A stretch of DNA of 64,000 bases from Xiheibacterium sp038325765 (GTDB lineage Bacteria; Myxococcota_A; Polyangia; Nannocystales; Nannocystaceae): positions 124,001 to 188,000 of the forward strand of contig JBBQJI010000006.1 in assembly GCA_038325765.1 (NCBI GenBank), read 5' to 3'. The notes beneath the pieces are model-generated. The model was not told where the DNA came from. It saw nothing but the letters and a program-made list of their open reading frames with translations, and made no database searches. The position numbers and the translations under genes were made by a program. How positions within the stretch are numbered: the first letter of the stretch is position 1; every line of letters starts with the position of its first letter. Positions 41,518 through 50,190 of the stretch are shown here, piece after piece.

Positions 41518-41931
41518 CTACCGTGCGCGTGCCAGCGCGCCGTGGTCGAATGCCAGTGGCACCAACTCGGCGACCGTCACGGTGGCGGACACACCGCCGC
41601 GGGCCACCATCGTGACCGTGGCCTGGGGGGCGAACTCCCACAGGATCTGGCGACAGGCGCCGCACGGCGAGGTCGGCGTCGGCGTGTCGGTGGCGACCAC
41701 GACCTCGCGAAAGCCCCGACCTCCGTGGGTCAGGGCGTGGAAGATCGCGACCCGCTCGGCGCACAGACCCAGGGTGTAGCTCGCGTTCTCGACATTGGCG
41801 CCGGTCCACACGCGGCCCTGATCGTCGCGCAACGCAGCGCCGACGGCGAAGCCCGAGTAGGTGCAGATCGCGGCCTCGCGCGCGCTCCAGGCCGCCGCCA
41901 CGAGGGCGGCTCGATCGTCGGTGTCGGTCAT
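41518..41931 (-). CDS. cdd: cytidine deaminase
   Basis: A 137-aa homotetrameric-type cytidine deaminase. Zinc ligands are C57 and C90/C93, with the catalytic Glu59 in LCAERVAIF and the pair PCGACRQILWEF; SGFAVGAAL and NVENASYTLG give the substrate loop. It deaminates cytidine and deoxycytidine for pyrimidine salvage. ATG 41931 overlaps the stop of the upstream PP2C-cNMP gene by 4 bp, so the two are made together. The longer frame starting at 42051 is rejected since it lacks homology. Confidence 0.95.
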   Translation of the reverse strand: MTDTDDRAALVAAAWSAREAAICTYSGFAVGAALRDDQGRVWTGANVENASYTLGLCAERVAIFHALTHGGRGFREVVVATDTPTPTSPCGACRQILWEFAPQATVTMVARGGVSATVTVAELVPLAFDHGALARAR

Positions 41932-43208
41932 GGCGCGAACGGATCCTCGGGTTCGGGGGCGAGTTCGGGCTCGAGCTCGGGCGTGCGGGCGTGGGTGAGT
42001 TCGGCGGTGGTGGTTCGCAGTCGCTCGGCGAGGACGCGGACGAAGCTCCACAGCAGCTTCACCGCGAGCGCCGGCTCCTTGCGCAGGATCTCGTAGAAGT
42101 CGTGGCGCGCGATGCCGAGCACCTTGCTCGGCGTCGAGGCCGTCGCGGTGACGGTGTGTGGGCTCGAGTCGATGAGCGCCATCTCGCCCAGGTGGGTGCC
42201 CGCGGGCAGCTCCGCGATGCGCACGCCGCTGCGCGAGAGCTCGACGCTGCCGCGCAACAGTACGTGGAGTTCGACGCCCTCGTCGCCCTCGCGGAACACG
42301 GTCTGGCCGACGTCGATCGTACGACTGCGGGCGACGTTCATGATCCGCACCAGCTGCTGGTAGCTGAGCTGGCGGAACAGCGGGATGCCCTTGAGGCGAT
42401 CGAGCGTGAAGTTGATCTCGCTGGCGCGATCGTGATCGCTGGCCTCGCCGGCGATCTGCACCGCGACCGCCGTGATGTTGTCCTTGCCGCCGCGGGTGTT
42501 GGCGAGCTCGACGAGCCGCCCGGGGACCTCACGGATCTCCGGCAGCGCGAGGGTGCGGCCGATGTCGTTGTCGTCGAGGTACTCGTAGAGCCCGTCGCTG
42601 CACAGCAAGAACGCGTCGCCGGGGATGATGTCGAAGTCGAGGGTGTCGACCTCGACCATGGGATAGACCCCCACCGCGCGCGTCATCGCGTTCTTGAGGC
42701 CGGCGTACGGGCTGTCCTCGAATTCGTCCGCGCGGATCTTGCCCAGGCGAATGAGCTCGTTCTTGAGGCTGTGATCCTCGGTGAGCTGGTAGACGATGCC
42801 GCCGCGCACCAGATAGATGCGGCTGTCGCCGACGTAGGCGATGAAGCCGCGGGCGCCGATGATGAGCAGCACCACGATGGTGGTGCCCATGCCGCGCTTC
42901 TCGGGCTCCTTTTGGGCGCGGCCGTGGATGCGCTCGCCGGCGCAGTGGACCGCGTACTCGAGCAGGGTGCAGACCTCGACGTGGCTGCGCGGATCCTCGT
43001 CGTCGTACTCGGCGAGCAGGCCCCGCTCGCGCTGGATGACGTCGCGCACGGCGTGCACCGCCAGCGCGCTGGCGATCTCGCCGGAGGCGTGGCCTCCCAT
43101 GCCATCGGCGACCACGAACAGGTGCAGGTCGTGGTCGACGAGGAAGTTGTCCTCGTTGGCCGCGCGCTTGCGTCCGATGTCTGTCGCCGCGAAGTAGCGG
43201 ACTTCCAT
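41928..43208 (-). CDS. PP2C protein phosphatase fused to a cyclic-nucleotide-binding domain
   Basis: A 426-aa two-domain protein. The N-terminal 250 residues are PP2C (SpoIIE/Stp1-like): NEDNF, VADGMGGHASGE, GDSRIYL, SDGLYEYL and GGKDNITAV are all present, so metal-dependent phosphatase activity is expected. Residues about 275-395 are a cNMP-binding domain with the PBC-like segment HLGEMALIDSSPHTVTAT. Phosphatase activity may therefore be set by cAMP or cGMP, reversing the Ser/Thr kinases found elsewhere in the window. ATGA coupling to cdd is unusual. The start is ATG 43208. Confidence 0.95.
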   Translation of the reverse strand: MEVRYFAATDIGRKRAANEDNFLVDHDLHLFVVADGMGGHASGEIASALAVHAVRDVIQRERGLLAEYDDEDPRSHVEVCTLLEYAVHCAGERIHGRAQKEPEKRGMGTTIVVLLIIGARGFIAYVGDSRIYLVRGGIVYQLTEDHSLKNELIRLGKIRADEFEDSPYAGLKNAMTRAVGVYPMVEVDTLDFDIIPGDAFLLCSDGLYEYLDDNDIGRTLALPEIREVPGRLVELANTRGGKDNITAVAVQIAGEASDHDRASEINFTLDRLKGIPLFRQLSYQQLVRIMNVARSRTIDVGQTVFREGDEGVELHVLLRGSVELSRSGVRIAELPAGTHLGEMALIDSSPHTVTATASTPSKVLGIARHDFYEILRKEPALAVKLLWSFVRVLAERLRTTTAELTHARTPELEPELAPEPEDPFAP

Positions 43209-43272
43209 GGGGAAGGCCGGAGCATATCACCACTTCGATCGGCGCCCCTGGCTGGGCGGCGATCGTGCGGGC

Positions 43273-44451
43273 TCAGTCGGTGGCCGGGGGGCGCAGCAGC
43301 GGATCGAGGGGACGCCGACCGGTGGCGCCCGAACGCAGCAAGCTCGGCAGATCCTCGAGCTCGGTGGGCGAGCGCGGGACGCCGTCGAGCCACGCACCCT
43401 CGGGCAGGGGCTCGGCCGCTGCGTCGTCGGGCGCTTCGCAGTGGGAGTCGGCCTCGGCGTCGAGCTCGGAGATGAGCTCGGCATCGGCCGCGCCCGGATC
43501 GTGGCGCGCCTCGGGTGTGCCGGCGAGCAGTCGCGCATAGCCGAGCTCGCGGCCCAGCCGCTTGGCCGCACACAGCCGACCGCGCAGGAGGTTGGCGCCG
43601 AAGCCGTTGCCGCGGGCGAGGATGTGGATCGCGAGGCGCCCCGGGTGCTCGCTGCGGTACTGCATCGCGCGCGGCAGGCTGAGAAAGAGGTTGGGATCGT
43701 CTTCGCCCTGGCCGAGCACGACGAGGTGGTGGGGCAGGCCGATGCCGCCGAGCACCAGGCCGCCCGCCGGCGGCACCCGCGAGCGCTCGCCGCTCGAGGG
43801 CGGCGGCGCCGGTGGCGGCGACGCGGCGGCGCGCCAACGCAGGGCCCTGCGCACCGGCTCGCGGCCGAGTTCCGGTCGCACGCGCTCGAGGGTGGGCGTG
43901 TCGTCGAACACGAACTCGCCGACGGCGAAGACGGGCAGGCGAACCATGCCGAGCGGCGCGTGGCGGCCGACGGTGATCGCGTGGGCCGACGCCCGATCCA
44001 GGCGTGCGCCGTCGCAGCCCTCGGCGAGCGCCGCGAGGAGGCGCTCCGGCGCAGTGTGCAGCGCAGGCGCGAGCGCGCGGGTGCGTTCGTCGTCGAGCAG
44101 CGCGACGCCGACGTGATCGGGGCCCGCGCGGGCGATGAGGGCGAGGGCCGCATCGAGGAGACCTAGACGCGCGGCGGCCCAGACGAAGCGGCGCACCCGG
44201 TCCAGCCGCGGATCGAAGCTGGCCTGTGGTCGCACGATCCACAACGACACCGCGATGTCGTCGGGGCGCTCGGCCACCACGCGTCGCAGCTCGTTGAAGA
44301 TGGCGTGGCCGGTGGTCAGCGCCGGATCGAAGAACGCATGCAGGCGCAGGGGCGCATGGGGATCGCCGATCTCGACGGTCGCCGCGGCGGTGTCGGGACA
44401 CGTCGGCGCCGGCGGGGCGGCGAGCACGGCGAGCAGCGCGAGGGGCGACAT
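43273..44451 (-). CDS. exported thioredoxin-fold (DsbA-like) protein without CXXC
   Basis: A 392-aa protein with a short hydrophobic start MSPLALLAVLAAPPAPTC. The next 180 residues follow a DsbA-like order: VEIGDPHAPLRLHAFFDP where CXXC would normally stand, a helical insert, and a cis-Pro loop RLPVFAVG. The active-site CXXC is replaced (DPALTTGHAIF). A second, similar domain begins near residue 225 (LVVLGQGEDDPNLFLSLP) and has the same strand-helix pattern, again without CXXC. This suggests two tandem redox-dead thioredoxin-like domains. Start options are ATG 44451 and GTG 44472. The C-terminus is acidic. Role unknown. Confidence 0.7.
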   Translation of the reverse strand: MSPLALLAVLAAPPAPTCPDTAAATVEIGDPHAPLRLHAFFDPALTTGHAIFNELRRVVAERPDDIAVSLWIVRPQASFDPRLDRVRRFVWAAARLGLLDAALALIARAGPDHVGVALLDDERTRALAPALHTAPERLLAALAEGCDGARLDRASAHAITVGRHAPLGMVRLPVFAVGEFVFDDTPTLERVRPELGREPVRRALRWRAAASPPPAPPPSSGERSRVPPAGGLVLGGIGLPHHLVVLGQGEDDPNLFLSLPRAMQYRSEHPGRLAIHILARGNGFGANLLRGRLCAAKRLGRELGYARLLAGTPEARHDPGAADAELISELDAEADSHCEAPDDAAAEPLPEGAWLDGVPRSPTELEDLPSLLRSGATGRRPLDPLLRPPATD

Positions 44452-44511
44452 GCGAGGCGTCGAGCCTGACACGGGGTAGGGGCGCTGTCGCGGCCGTCGT
44501 CGTCGCGGCCG

Positions 44512-44540
44512 TTGTCGTATTGGGGGCGCGTTGCTATGGT
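44512..44540 (+). promoter_or_regulatory. sigma-70-type promoter, probable leaderless transcript
   Basis: TTGTCG (44512-44517) and TATGGT (44535-44540) with a 17-nt spacer end 9 nt before GTG 44550, so transcription would start within 3 nt of the start codon. Confidence 0.45.
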
Positions 44541-44549
44541 CGCGCTGCC

Positions 44550-45170
44550 GTGCCGTTCCGCCTCGGCGACGCAGCTCGCATCGCGACCGCGGGGATGTGC
44601 GCCTTCGGCCTCGCCGTGCCCGCGACGGCCGCGCCGATGCGCCAGTACGACGGACCGCAGATCGCGACCGCGCCGTCCGACGTCGCCTCCGGAGCGGCGA
44701 CGCCGGATCCGGTGGCTGGTGCTGGGGCTTCGGCGGGCACAGGCGATGCGGCCGAGGGCGATGCGGTCGAGGGCGACGACACCCCCGCGGACGTCGTTGC
44801 CCCGCCCGACGAGCTCGACGAGCTCGACGCCGCGCCGCTCGACTGGCGCGACGGGCCCGAGGGCGACACCACGGCCCGTCGACTGCGCGGGGGCGTCATC
44901 CTCACGGGAGGCGGGCTGTTGCTGCTACTTGGCAGCGTGATCCTCGGAACGACCGATCCGTGTCGCCGCCTCGCCGGCAACGGCTGCCAGCTCGAGGCCC
45001 GACGCCGCGCGGCGCTGACGATGGGCATCCCCGGCGCGGCGATCCTGGTGGCCGGCGCGGTACTGCTCGGATTTGGCCTCCACACGCGTCGCCGCCTGCG
45101 CACGAACCTGGCGCTGGGCGCGACCGGCAACGGCCGCGGCGGCGCGGTGGTGCTCGGCGGACGGTTCTGA
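44550..45170 (+). CDS. exported membrane protein of unknown function
   Basis: A 206-aa protein. The start (GTG 44550) gives a signal peptide with cleavage near PATAAP. Residues about 30-100 are a Gly/Ala/Asp low-complexity linker with repeated GDAAEGDAVEGDD units. Two hydrophobic helices follow (GVILTGGGLLLLLGSVILG and MGIPGAAILVAGAVLLGFG), separated by a Cys-containing loop (DPCRRLAGNGCQLE). Comparable small proteins are frequent in Nannocystales; function unknown. The gene diverges from the thioredoxin-fold gene and converges with the TPR/PEGA-like gene. Confidence 0.75.
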   Translation: MPFRLGDAARIATAGMCAFGLAVPATAAPMRQYDGPQIATAPSDVASGAATPDPVAGAGASAGTGDAAEGDAVEGDDTPADVVAPPDELDELDAAPLDWRDGPEGDTTARRLRGGVILTGGGLLLLLGSVILGTTDPCRRLAGNGCQLEARRRAALTMGIPGAAILVAGAVLLGFGLHTRRRLRTNLALGATGNGRGGAVVLGGRF

Positions 45171-45204
45171 CGATCAGGCGGGTCCGAGCCAGGTGGTCCC
45201 GAGG

Positions 45205-46077
45205 TCAACCGTCGCAGTGCACGCGTGGCTCGGCGGCCCGGCGCTCGCGGCCATTTCGTACCCAAGCGCCGATCGTCGCCGCCACGGTCACCGCCCCGGC
45301 CACGGCGGCTGCCCCGGCTGCACCCTGGGCCGCTGGACGATCCGCGAGCACGGCCGCCGCCGTCGCGCCGCCGGCCGCCGCCACCCCGCCGATTGTCGCC
45401 ACGACGAACCAGGGCCGCATCCGATCGCGGACCACCGGTTTGGTCGAGGCATCGACGTCGACGTGCGCGCCCGCTGCCAGCGCGACCTGATCGTCGCGCG
45501 TCGCGGTCTCGATGTGGTACACGCCCGCGGCGACCACTCGCTCGCCCACGCCATCGTCGTCGACGACGAGCGGCACACCGTCGACGCAGATGCGCGCGCC
45601 GGCGGGGCCATGCACGACGACGAGCGCCAGCAACGGGCGCAGCGCGTCGCGCTCGCGCTCGGCCTCGCTTCGGGCACCGCCCTCGGCTTCGCCCGACGCC
45701 AGCGCGTCGAACGACTCCCAGGCGCCGAGGGGATCGCCGGCCCGGGCCCGCGACAACGCGAGGTTGTAGAGCGTCCACTGGTGCGGAGACAGGCCGTGTG
45801 CGTGGGCGAAGCGTCGCGCGGCGGTCGCATAGTCGCCGCGCTCGAACGCCCCCTCGCCATCGGCGAATGCGGCCGCGGCCTCGCGGCGCCGCGCATCGAG
45901 CGACGCATCGTCGACGGGCGCAGCGGGACGCAGATCCGTCGGTTCGGGCTCGGCGGCGTGGCGGGCCCCCATCGCCGCACCGACTGACCACGGCGACGCG
46001 CCGACTGGGACGGACAGGGCCGTCGACGCGAGCGTCAGCGCGATCGACCACGTCGTGGTGGCGGCGCTGCGCGTCAC
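45205..46077 (-). CDS. TPR/PEGA-like membrane protein coupled to a Ser/Thr kinase
   Basis: A 290-aa protein, start GTG 46077 overlapping the kinase stop by 4 bp. A signal peptide (WSIALTLASTALSVPVGAS) precedes a TPR-like region, where FERGDYATAARRFAHAHGL and WTLYNLALSRARAGD are recognisable. A PEGA-like beta domain follows (ARICVDGVPLVVDDDGVGERVVAAG), then two hydrophobic helices near the C-terminus. This TPR-PEGA-TM layout is common in myxobacterial proteins next to kinases and may be the substrate or the external sensor of the partner kinase; that is inferred from coupling only. Confidence 0.82.
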   Translation of the reverse strand: MTRSAATTTWSIALTLASTALSVPVGASPWSVGAAMGARHAAEPEPTDLRPAAPVDDASLDARRREAAAAFADGEGAFERGDYATAARRFAHAHGLSPHQWTLYNLALSRARAGDPLGAWESFDALASGEAEGGARSEAERERDALRPLLALVVVHGPAGARICVDGVPLVVDDDGVGERVVAAGVYHIETATRDDQVALAAGAHVDVDASTKPVVRDRMRPWFVVATIGGVAAAGGATAAAVLADRPAAQGAAGAAAVAGAVTVAATIGAWVRNGRERRAAEPRVHCDG

Positions 46078-47417
46078 TGGGCGGCGTACGGATTCGGCTT
46101 GAGCACCGGGTTGCGCTTGCGCGACCGCGACGCGGATCGGACAGCGGGCACGACGACTGCGCCGGTCGCGATCGCCGACAGCGACGCGGCGGCGGGCACC
46201 ATCGGCACCGGCACCGCGACCGGGACCACGGGCGTGGCGGCGGGAGTCACCGGGGCGGCGCGTTCGGGCTCGCGGACCGCCGCGCCATCGCTGGCGAGCG
46301 CCGCGGACTCGCGCTCGCCCGGCGAGAGCGCGAGCGGCATCCGCGCGGCGAACATCCATGCGCCCAGGCCCACCACCATTGCCGAGGCGAACAGCGCGGC
46401 GGCCCGCCAACTCCGCGGGGGCCTGGGCGTGACCGGCAACACGGCGCGCGGCAGTCGAGCGCCCCCGTCGCGCAGCGGCGTCGCGATCTCGGCGAGTTCG
46501 CGCTGCAGCGCCGCGAGATCACAGCCGGCGTGGGCGAGCTGCTGCTCGAGCGCGTCGGCGAGGGCGTCGGCGCCGTCGAAGCGGCCCTCGGGCTCGGGCT
46601 GCAGGCACGTCGCGACGATCTCGATGAGCCCGTTCGTCAGCGCGGAGGCGGCACTCAGGCGCGACGCGAGCATCTGCATCGGCGCTGCGGTGTCGCACGA
46701 CGTGACGCGCTCGTGGGTCTTGCGGGTGTCGTCTTCGCCGAACGGGAGCTGGCCGGTCAGCAGCTCGAACAACACGGTGCCGAGGGAGAACACGTCGCTG
46801 CGCGCATCGACGGCCTGCAGCCGCGCCTGCTCCGGACTCATGTAGGGCAGGCGGCCGCATAGCACGCCCACCTGGGTGACCTCGGCGCGCTCGCGGACCT
46901 TGGCCAAGCCGAGGTCGATGAGCACGGGTCGGCCCTCGCGATCGATCATGATGTTGTGCGGCGAGAGGTCGCGGTGCACCGCGAGCATCGGCCGACCCGC
47001 GGCGTCGGTCGCCGTGTGCAGGGCATGCACGCCACGGGCGACCATCGCGATCACGTAGGCCGCCTGGCTGGGGCGCAGGGGCATGCTCCGGCCGAGCAAC
47101 ATCCGCCGCAGATCGACGCCGTCCACGAGCTCGAGCACCAGATAGTCGAGGCCGCCGTCAGCCCCGAGGTCGACCGTGGAAACGATGTTCGGGTGGCGGA
47201 CGCGCGAGGACACGCGGGCCTCGTCGAGGAAGCGCGTGCGCAGCAACGGGTCGAGGTGCGGATGCAGGACCTTCACCGCGAACTCGCGGGAGAAGCCGCC
47301 CTCACCCGCGGTGCGCGCCAGGTATACCGTCGACGTCCCCCCCTGACCGAGGCGGCCGACGAGCTCGTAGCGGCCGAGCCGGGGCGGGGCCTCGCGGGTG
47401 GGGGACGTGCGATCCAT
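46074..47417 (-). CDS. transmembrane Ser/Thr protein kinase
   Basis: A 447-aa eukaryotic-type kinase. The Gly loop LGQGGTSTVYLA is near residue 22, AVKVL holds the ATP-binding Lys, and the catalytic loop HRDLSPHNI (about 147) is complete. The Mg-binding DFG is DLG here (LIDLGLAK), a change tolerated in many bacterial kinases. YMSPEQA follows. A membrane helix lies at about 337-357, with about 90 extracytoplasmic residues rich in Ala/Pro/Val and a basic end. ATG 47417 fits the family. Its stop overlaps the TPR/PEGA-like gene. It diverges from the 47493 gene with 75 bp between. Confidence 0.93.
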   Translation of the reverse strand: MDRTSPTREAPPRLGRYELVGRLGQGGTSTVYLARTAGEGGFSREFAVKVLHPHLDPLLRTRFLDEARVSSRVRHPNIVSTVDLGADGGLDYLVLELVDGVDLRRMLLGRSMPLRPSQAAYVIAMVARGVHALHTATDAAGRPMLAVHRDLSPHNIMIDREGRPVLIDLGLAKVRERAEVTQVGVLCGRLPYMSPEQARLQAVDARSDVFSLGTVLFELLTGQLPFGEDDTRKTHERVTSCDTAAPMQMLASRLSAASALTNGLIEIVATCLQPEPEGRFDGADALADALEQQLAHAGCDLAALQRELAEIATPLRDGGARLPRAVLPVTPRPPRSWRAAALFASAMVVGLGAWMFAARMPLALSPGERESAALASDGAAVREPERAAPVTPAATPVVPVAVPVPMVPAAASLSAIATGAVVVPAVRSASRSRKRNPVLKPNPYAAQ

Positions 47418-47492
47418 GGACGGGACGACGCGGCGGGGGTGGCGGTCGGCGGGGCGGTTCCCGTACGATGCGCCCACACGGCGCGACGCGGG

Positions 47493-48179
47493 ATGGCAGC
47501 TCCGAACATACCCGAGCACGGGGTCGATGCCGATGAACTTTTGCTATCGGCGTGTTCCACGACACTGCGGCGGCTCGGGGCGGAGGTTCGGATCCGCGCC
47601 GGCGGCGAGAACCTGGTCCGTGCCCTGCGGCCCGATCCGCCGTTTGCCCCCCGTGGACCGGCCCCCTGGACCGGACCGCCGAACGCGCGCGTCCCTGCCG
47701 AGGGCGGCCCCGCCGCCGTCATCGAGGCCGCCGGCCTGCCGAACCTACTGCACGAGTTCGTCCACGTGGCCCTCGCGGGCTGCCTCACCGATGATCACGG
47801 GATCGACTACCAGGCGATCCCGTACGATCTCGATACGGCCGCGGGTCGCGCAGTGCTGTGGGACGAAGTCGCAGCGTGCGTCGTCAGTTGCGGATATCTT
47901 CTGGGCGCCTCCACAGGGATGGGCGCTTGGGTGCGTGTGGACGGGTGGTTCGATGAGCAGCTGGGGATTCAGCCGGTGTTCTATGGGATGGACGACGAGC
48001 CTTCGAAGTTCTGGTCGGAGCTGCCGCGCGTCGTCGGGGCGCACCGGGCGGAGTGCGATGCGATGACCGCGTGCGCCCATGATCGCGTGGCGCTGCTGCT
48101 GCAGTGGGGCGCGCAGCACCACGCGACGCCGACACGGCTCGACTTCGACGCGCTGTGGATTCGGCGGGGGTTGACGTGA
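47493..48179 (+). CDS. putative metal-dependent protein with HEFVH motif
   Basis: A 228-aa protein. The only motif I see is H87-E88-F89-V90-H91 in LLHEFVHVALAG, an HExxH zinc-protease-type signature, with a possible further ligand in DDHGIDY. No signal peptide and no membrane helix are seen, and the rest shows no known domain; it could be a cytoplasmic zinc protein or a chance match to the motif. Its stop overlaps the next gene by GTGA, and it starts the six-gene chain to 52326. ATG 47493 is the first reasonable start. Confidence 0.75.
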   Translation: MAAPNIPEHGVDADELLLSACSTTLRRLGAEVRIRAGGENLVRALRPDPPFAPRGPAPWTGPPNARVPAEGGPAAVIEAAGLPNLLHEFVHVALAGCLTDDHGIDYQAIPYDLDTAAGRAVLWDEVAACVVSCGYLLGASTGMGAWVRVDGWFDEQLGIQPVFYGMDDEPSKFWSELPRVVGAHRAECDAMTACAHDRVALLLQWGAQHHATPTRLDFDALWIRRGLT

Positions 48180-49618
48180 CGGGCGAGGCGACACGAACGT
48201 CCGTGGCCGTGCGCGTCGGCGCGTGGCTGGTGCACAACCGCTGGCCGCTCGCGGTGTTCATCGCGGCGCTCGTCGTGCGGCTGCACTGGAATCTGCGCGT
48301 CCATCCGCCCGAGGACTACGTGTACTCGGACATGAACGGCTACGTCGGCCGCGCTGCCGGGCTGTTCGGTGATCTGTTCGGCAAGCGCGAGTACGCCGGG
48401 TTCTACCCCTATGGCACCCACACGCTGATGTTCGCGATCGAGTGGGTCTTCGGCAGAGGCGATCTGCGCGCGGTCGGCATCGCGTTCGCCGTGATGGGGG
48501 CCGCGTCGGCGATGTTCGGCACGCTCGTGGCGCGCCGTGTGACGCGATTCGCACCGGTGGCGCCGCTCGTCGGGCTGGTGTGCATCTTCGACTATCCGAT
48601 GATCTCGCTGTCGGGCTACTTCCTCAGCGAGACCCCGTTCGGCCTCGGGATCACGGCCGGCACCTGGGCCCTGCTGCGCGTGGTCGATCTCGGCCGGGCC
48701 CGCGATGCCTATTTCGCCGGGCTCGCGATCGCCTTCGCGACGGTGATGCGCCCACAGATGCTGGTCAGCGTCGCGCTGCTCGGCGTGCTCTGGCTGGTCT
48801 TCGGTCGCGGCCGCGGGCTGTGGCCCAAGCTCGGCCTCGGCATGCTGGTCCGTGCAGCGGCGCCGTTGCTCCTCGTGCTCGCGTTCTCTGCCTGGCGCCT
48901 GCACCACCATACCGAGCGGTGGGGGCTGATCTCGGAAAACGGCAGCTTCAACGCGGTGTTCGGTCGCTGCCACGTCACCAAGATCATCGCCTTGCCCGAT
49001 GGACCCGGCCGCTCGCGCACGGTGTTCGGTCCGCCGCCACTGCTGCAGCTCGCGAAGCGCTCCGAGACCGCGCCGGGGCAGTGGCCGCAGCTCGATCCGA
49101 TCGAGGGCACGCACTTCTACTATTTTGGTTACATCGGCGACGCGGCGCAGCACGGCGAGTACATGGACCAGTGCGTCGCGAAGGGTGGCCTGCTCAAGCA
49201 AGCCGAGTACGCCCTCGTCCACGTGCTCATGCTGTGGCGCTACAACGTGCTGTGGCCCGACTCGGGCAAGGGCCAGTGGAAGGAGACGGCGTCGATGTGG
49301 GGGAGCGTCCACGCCTCGGTGTTCGCGCTGCCCGCCTTCTTGGGGATGCTCGTGGTGTTCCGACCGCGGGCCCACCCCAAGCTCGCGCTCGTCGCGATCC
49401 ACCTGTGGGCGGCGTTCATCGTCGCAGCCATCTACTTCGGAGACGTGCGCCTGCGCACGCCCTACGACCCGTTCGTGGTGCTGCTCGCCTTCGAGGCTTA
49501 CGCCATGGTCACCGTCGGAGTTGTCGCCATGGCCCGGGGGCGTCGACGAAACCCACCGCCTGCCGCCGGGGTCGATGCTGAGCCGCCCCGTTCCGCCGGG
49601 CAGGACACCCCGCGATGA
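48176..49618 (+). CDS. polytopic glycosyltransferase-like membrane protein (GT39/GT83 type)
   Basis: A 480-aa protein with about 10-12 membrane helices. The first external loop carries DYVYSDMNGYVGRA, and the acidic loop residue is like the catalytic Asp of GT-C enzymes (protein O-mannosyltransferase and ArnT families). A long loop (about residues 250-340) separates the two membrane halves. GT-C enzymes use polyprenyl-phosphate sugars on the outer face of the membrane. The assignment rests on layout alone, so it is tentative. The start GTG 48176 overlaps the previous stop and its TGA overlaps ATG 49615. Confidence 0.72.
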   Translation: MTGEATRTSVAVRVGAWLVHNRWPLAVFIAALVVRLHWNLRVHPPEDYVYSDMNGYVGRAAGLFGDLFGKREYAGFYPYGTHTLMFAIEWVFGRGDLRAVGIAFAVMGAASAMFGTLVARRVTRFAPVAPLVGLVCIFDYPMISLSGYFLSETPFGLGITAGTWALLRVVDLGRARDAYFAGLAIAFATVMRPQMLVSVALLGVLWLVFGRGRGLWPKLGLGMLVRAAAPLLLVLAFSAWRLHHHTERWGLISENGSFNAVFGRCHVTKIIALPDGPGRSRTVFGPPPLLQLAKRSETAPGQWPQLDPIEGTHFYYFGYIGDAAQHGEYMDQCVAKGGLLKQAEYALVHVLMLWRYNVLWPDSGKGQWKETASMWGSVHASVFALPAFLGMLVVFRPRAHPKLALVAIHLWAAFIVAAIYFGDVRLRTPYDPFVVLLAFEAYAMVTVGVVAMARGRRRNPPPAAGVDAEPPRSAGQDTPR

Positions 49619-50190
49619 CGGACCGCCACGCCCACCGCCCCTGGACCGCCATCACCGGCTGGCTGCCGGTGCTCGCCCTCGTGTTCGGCCTGTTCGGCGT
49701 CGTGCCCCAGGCCCATGCAGCGCCCTCGTTGGTCATGGATGCCTGGAATCATACGTTCGAGGTCATCGAGTTCGGCCTCGGTTGCGCCGACCGCGTGCAG
49801 GCCGCAGGCGCCTGGGTCGAGATCCAGGTCGGGGCCCAGCCGCCGCCCACGGGGTCGGTCCGCGGCATGGGGGTGGTCGCGCTCGCGTTGGTCGCGTTGG
49901 TGGTGATCGCCCTTGGCCGCATGCGCCTGTCGGCCGAGCAGCGGCGGCTCGAGCTCGCGCGCCGGCTCCTCGAGCAGGGCATCGAGCCCCCCGCCGAGCT
50001 GTTGTCGGCGCCGGCCCGCAACGATCTGCGCCGCGGCCTGGTGCTCGGGTTCGCTGGGCTCGGGCTGGTCGTGGCCGGCATGGTGCTGGGTGATCGTGGG
50101 CTCGCAGCCGGTGGGCTCGTGCCTGCGTTCATCGGCGGCGGCTACCTCGTCAGCTTCCGGATGGCGGTCGGCGGACGGGGGCACACGTGA
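49615..50190 (+). CDS. DUF6249-like membrane protein
   Basis: A 191-aa protein. A signal peptide (PVLALVFGLFGVVPQAHAAP) is likely cleaved after AHA. It has an external helix-containing segment, a first TM (VVALALVALVVIALG), then a cytoplasmic helix RLELARRLLEQGIEPPAELL typical of DUF6249-like proteins, and two more TM helices. ATG 49615 overlaps the GT gene, and its stop overlaps the ECF sigma factor gene (GTGA 50187). DUF6249-like proteins are common beside ECF sigma/anti-sigma genes, which agrees with this place. Confidence 0.8.
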   Translation: MTDRHAHRPWTAITGWLPVLALVFGLFGVVPQAHAAPSLVMDAWNHTFEVIEFGLGCADRVQAAGAWVEIQVGAQPPPTGSVRGMGVVALALVALVVIALGRMRLSAEQRRLELARRLLEQGIEPPAELLSAPARNDLRRGLVLGFAGLGLVVAGMVLGDRGLAAGGLVPAFIGGGYLVSFRMAVGGRGHT

